In this document: piece by piece, positions 61,539-64,000 of the stretch
Layout of the letters: every line of letters begins with the position of its first letter
Numbering within the stretch: the stretch's first letter is position 1
Program-made: the position numbers and the translations under genes
Notes under the pieces: model-generated
Databases searched by the model: none
What the model was told of the DNA's origin: nothing
What the model saw: the letters and a program-made list of their open reading frames with translations, nothing else
Assembly: GCF_900102025.1 (NCBI RefSeq)
Contig: NZ_FNAU01000003.1
Location: forward strand, 62,001-126,000
DNA from: Actinobaculum suis
Lineage (GTDB): Bacteria; Actinomycetota; Actinomycetes; Actinomycetales; Actinomycetaceae
Direction: 5' to 3'
Length of the DNA: 64,000 nucleotides

Positions 61539-62245
61539 TACGCACCCACTCCTGCTGCCGCGGCTTCGTTTTCAGCTTGCGCGGCCGCAGCTTCCTTTTC
61601 TGCGCGTTCGCGCGCATCAAATTCTGCTCGGGCACGGAGCATGCCTTCCGGAGCCACCCGTTCGAGCGGCAGGCCACGGCGGGCCGCCACTGCTTCGGGC
61701 TGTTCGAGTTGCTTCAGCGCGGCCACGGTGGCACGCACGATATTGATGGCGTTCGAAGATCCGAGGGACTTCGTGAGTACATCGTGGATGCCTGCCGCTT
61801 CCATTACCGCACGCACCGGACCGCCGGCGATTACACCGGTACCGGGAGCAGCCGGACGCAGCAGCACGATGCCCGCAGAATCTTCACCCTGCACGATGTG
61901 CGGGATGGAACGTCCCATGAGCGGTACGCGGAAGAAGTTCTTCTTCGCGTCTTCCGTGCCCTTGGAGATCGCCGCGGGTACTTCCTTCGCCTTGCCGTAG
62001 CCAACGCCCACCAGGCCGTTGCCATCGCCTACCACCACGAGGGCGGTGAAGGACATGCGGCGGCCACCCTTGACGGTCTTGGCCACACGGTTGATGGTGA
62101 CAACGCGTTCTACGTACTGGCTTTCTTCGCGCCGGCCACGCCGTTCGCGCCGGCCGCCACGCTCGCCGCGACCGCGCTGGCCGCCGCGATTGTCTTGTTG
62201 ATTCCGGCCTTCGGCGGCCGGGTTTTGCTGTTCATTCACAGACAT
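61538..62245 (-). CDS. rpsE: 30S ribosomal protein S5
   Basis: 235 residues from ATG 62245, preceded by AGAGGA. The core has [40 protein letters not shown] and [20 protein letters not shown]. The N-terminal 40 residues are Arg/Gly/Gln-rich ([19 protein letters not shown]) and the C-terminal tail is Glu/Ala-rich, both common in actinobacteria. The frame stays open to 62497 but that region overlaps rplR and is not coding here. Confidence 0.97.
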   Translation of the reverse strand: MSVNEQQNPAAEGRNQQDNRGGQRGRGERGGRRERRGRREESQYVERVVTINRVAKTVKGGRRMSFTALVVVGDGNGLVGVGYGKAKEVPAAISKGTEDAKKNFFRVPLMGRSIPHIVQGEDSAGIVLLRPAAPGTGVIAGGPVRAVMEAAGIHDVLTKSLGSSNAINIVRATVAALKQLEQPEAVAARRGLPLERVAPEGMLRARAEFDARERAEKEAAAAQAENEAAAAGVGA

Positions 62246-62267
62246 TTCCTCTGCCTTTCCTGAGCCG

Positions 62268-62639
62268 TTAGAATTCGAGTCCAGCGGCGCGGGCGCCATC
62301 GGCGACCGCCGCCACGCGACCGTGATACTTGTTGCCGCCACGATCGAAGACGACCGTGGTGATGCCGGCTTCCTTGGCACGCTTGCCAACGAGTTCGCCG
62401 ACTCGGCGCGCCTGTTCCGTCTTCGTGCCTTCCAGATCGCGCAATGCTTCTTCCAGGGTGGAAGCCGCGGCCAGCGTGTGGCCGACGGTATCGTCAATCA
62501 CCTGGGCTTGCATATTGCGATTGGAACGCGAGACCACCAGACGCGGCCGCTCTGGCGTGCCACTCACGCGCTTGCGAAGGCGGAAGTGACGGCGCGAGCG
62601 AGCTACAAACTTGCCCTTACCTTGTGGAGGAACAGCCAT
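62268..62639 (-). CDS. rplR: 50S ribosomal protein L18
   Basis: 123 residues. Basic N-terminus, then [20 protein letters not shown] and [20 protein letters not shown]. Binds 5S rRNA. Its ATG overlaps the rplF stop by one base (TAATG). Confidence 0.97.
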   Translation of the reverse strand: MAVPPQGKGKFVARSRRHFRLRKRVSGTPERPRLVVSRSNRNMQAQVIDDTVGHTLAAASTLEEALRDLEGTKTEQARRVGELVGKRAKEAGITTVVFDRGGNKYHGRVAAVADGARAAGLEF

Positions 62640-63175
62640 TACTTACCAGCCTTTCCAGCCTTGCGGCGAATAACTTCGCCAGCGTACTTGATGCCCTTAC
62701 CCTTGTACGGTTCAGGGGCGCGGAGCTTCCGGATCTGCGCGGCTGTTTCTCCAACGAGCTGCTTATCAATTCCAGAAACCGTTACCTTGTTGTTACCCTC
62801 CACGGTAAAGGTGATGCCTTCCGGCGGGTTCACAACAACCGGGTGCGAGAAGCCGAGCGCAAATTCCAGGCCCTGGCCCTTCGCTGCCACGCGGTAACCG
62901 GTACCAACGATTTCGAGCTTCTTCGCATAGCCTTCGGTAACGCCAACCACCATATTGTTGATGAGCGTGCGGCACAGTCCGTGCAGGGAACGCGCCTCGC
63001 GGCTTTCGTTCGGCCGTTCTACGGTAACGACGCCGTCTTCCACCTTCGCCGTAATCGGTTCGGGAAGTTCGTAGGCTAGTTCGCCCTTCGGGCCTTTCAC
63101 GGTGACCTTGCTTTCGGCCACGGTAATTTCTACACCGGCCGGAACGGTAATCGGGAGTCTTCCAATACGCGACAT
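62639..63175 (-). CDS. rplF: 50S ribosomal protein L6
   Basis: 178 residues of usual length. [19 protein letters not shown], the two repeated L6 folds, and the signature [19 protein letters not shown] near the C-terminus. It lies 15 bp after rpsH. Confidence 0.98.
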   Translation of the reverse strand: MSRIGRLPITVPAGVEITVAESKVTVKGPKGELAYELPEPITAKVEDGVVTVERPNESREARSLHGLCRTLINNMVVGVTEGYAKKLEIVGTGYRVAAKGQGLEFALGFSHPVVVNPPEGITFTVEGNNKVTVSGIDKQLVGETAAQIRKLRAPEPYKGKGIKYAGEVIRRKAGKAGK

Positions 63176-63190
63176 GTATCTTTTCCTCCC

Positions 63191-63589
63191 TTACCACACG
63201 TAGGCGAGGACTTCGCCGCCCACGCCCTGGTCTTTGGCCTCGCGGTCTGTGAGCAGACCGGAAGAAGTGGAGAGGATTGCTACGCCCAGGCCATCAAGAA
63301 CCCGCGGAAGGTTCGTGGACTTGGCGTAAACGCGCAGGCCCGGCTTGGAGACGCGGCGCAGCCCAGCCAGGGCACGTTCGCGGTTGGAGCCGTACTTGAG
63401 CGTGAGGGTCAGGTTCTTTCCAACCTCGGCATCCTCGACTTTATAGTCGGCGATGTAGCCTTCGCGCTTCAAGATTTCCGCGATGCGGGACTTAATCTTG
63501 GAGTAAGGCATGCTCACCGACTCATGGAACGCCGAATTGGCGTTACGCAGACGTGTCAGCATGTCTGCGATGGGGTCAGTCATTGTCAT
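63191..63589 (-). CDS. rpsH: 30S ribosomal protein S8
   Basis: 132 residues. [20 protein letters not shown], the central [13 protein letters not shown] region and the C-terminal [20 protein letters not shown] signature. Binds 16S rRNA and, in many bacteria, regulates the spc operon by binding its mRNA. Confidence 0.98.
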   Translation of the reverse strand: MTMTDPIADMLTRLRNANSAFHESVSMPYSKIKSRIAEILKREGYIADYKVEDAEVGKNLTLTLKYGSNRERALAGLRRVSKPGLRVYAKSTNLPRVLDGLGVAILSTSSGLLTDREAKDQGVGGEVLAYVW

Positions 63590-63647
63590 TTCTGGGCTTT
63601 TGCCCTTCCTCGTCGCGGTTTCCCTACCGGACCTGCGACGTAGTTTC

Positions 63648-63833
63648 TTACCAGCTGGACTTCTTTACACCGGGGAGTTCGCCGCGTAGCGCGAGCTCAC
63701 GGAGGCAAATTCGGCACAGGCCGAACTTGCGGTAAACGGAGCGCGGACGCCCGCAGCGGTTGCACCGCGTGTAGCCGCGAACCTTGAACTTTGGCTTACG
63801 AGCCGCTTTGTTCTTCAGTGCTGTTTTCGCCAT
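63648..63833 (-). CDS. rpsZ: 30S ribosomal protein S14, zinc type (type Z)
   Basis: 61 residues. The zinc site is formed by CNRCGR and CRICLREL. The short length and four cysteines separate it from the 101-residue zinc-free S14. It lies between rplE and rpsH, the standard place. Confidence 0.97.
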   Translation of the reverse strand: MAKTALKNKAARKPKFKVRGYTRCNRCGRPRSVYRKFGLCRICLRELALRGELPGVKKSSW

Positions 63834-63839
63834 GTTTTC

Positions 63840-64000
63840 TTACGCCTCCTTGAAGGGGAAGCCGAGGTGGCGGAGAACGGCACGCCCTTCGTCATTCGTC
63901 TGCGCGGTGGTCACGATGGTGATATCCATACCACGCACCCGATCGATCTTGTCTTGGTCGATCTCGCGGAAGACGGTCTGGTCGGTCAGGCCAAAGGTGT
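63840..64000 (-). CDS. rplE: 50S ribosomal protein L5 (partial, N-terminus outside window)
   Basis: The reverse strand reads [20 protein letters not shown], then [20 protein letters not shown] and [12 protein letters not shown] before TAA at 63840-63842. This is the C-terminal part of L5, a 5S rRNA-binding protein. The rest lies beyond base 64000. Confidence 0.96.
   Translation of the reverse strand, partial: TFGLTDQTVFREIDQDKIDRVRGMDITIVTTAQTNDEGRAVLRHLGFPFKEA

Overview
The window looks like chromosomal core DNA of a fermentative, moderately high-GC actinobacterium, most likely in or near the Actinomycetaceae (inference). The evidence is a GuaB3-type IMP-dehydrogenase paralogue beside guaB, an S14 of the zinc type, a glycan-precursor/tsa block in actinobacterial order, a PpgK-like ROK kinase, a YtrA-type GntR/ABC operon and a mixed-acid module (pflB, pflA, pta, ackA). 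There is no rRNA, tRNA, CRISPR array, insertion sequence or prophage in the window.

Layout. 1-11.4 kb is central and fermentative metabolism: a partial succinate-semialdehyde-type dehydrogenase, pepA, a pyruvate formate-lyase locus in which the enzyme is split into a 702-residue core and a separate 82-residue glycyl-radical protein, pflA, guaA, pta and ackA. 11.7-18.3 kb is a five-gene 5-oxoproline operon (NRAMP-like transporter, pxpA, DUF1445 protein, fused pxpB-pxpC) that ends in a biotin carboxylase-BCCP fusion. 18.5-24 kb carries etfBA, a small membrane protein, a sodium:solute symporter and a Gfo/Idh/MocA dehydrogenase. 24.3-26.7 kb is a self-contained GntR-ABC-permease operon with a palindromic operator. 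26.9-34.7 kb holds ald-nadE, a GNAT protein, guaB3, a DEDDh exonuclease and guaB. 35.2-38.1 kb is a large secreted 5'-nucleotidase with a C-terminal FG-GAP/VCBS-like repeat domain. 38.6-50 kb is groES under a CIRCE element, then tsaD-rimI-tsaB-tsaE-alr-nnr, glmS, coaA and glmM. 50.4-64 kb is ribosomal: rplM-rpsI, truA, ppgK-like, then the alpha/spc region rplQ-rpoA-rpsK-rpsM-rpmJ-infA-map-adk-secY-rplO-rpmD-rpsE-rplR-rplF-rpsH-rpsZ-rplE, read leftwards.

How the genes work together. PFL turns pyruvate into acetyl-CoA and formate, and Pta and AckA convert acetyl-CoA to acetate with ATP. Ald releases ammonia from alanine next to a NadE whose glutaminase half has lost all three catalytic residues, so NadE probably uses free ammonia. 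The 5-oxoproline operon imports or salvages lactam/glutamate derivatives. GuaA, GuaB and GuaB3 serve guanine nucleotides, and GlmS, GlmM and Alr serve cell-wall precursors.

The most unusual features are the split PFL, the catalytically dead glutaminase of NadE, the urea-carboxylase-like set of domains in the 5-oxoproline operon, and a striking habit of tandem duplication. Many intergenic regions hold 12-32 bp tandem repeats. Several of these arrays overlap the stop codon of the neighbouring gene (nadE, guaB3, tsaD, truA, rplO). In-frame repeats also expand linkers inside EtfA, PxpBC, RimI, RplQ, Alr and Nnr. Function assignments are by reading of motifs; no database search was run.
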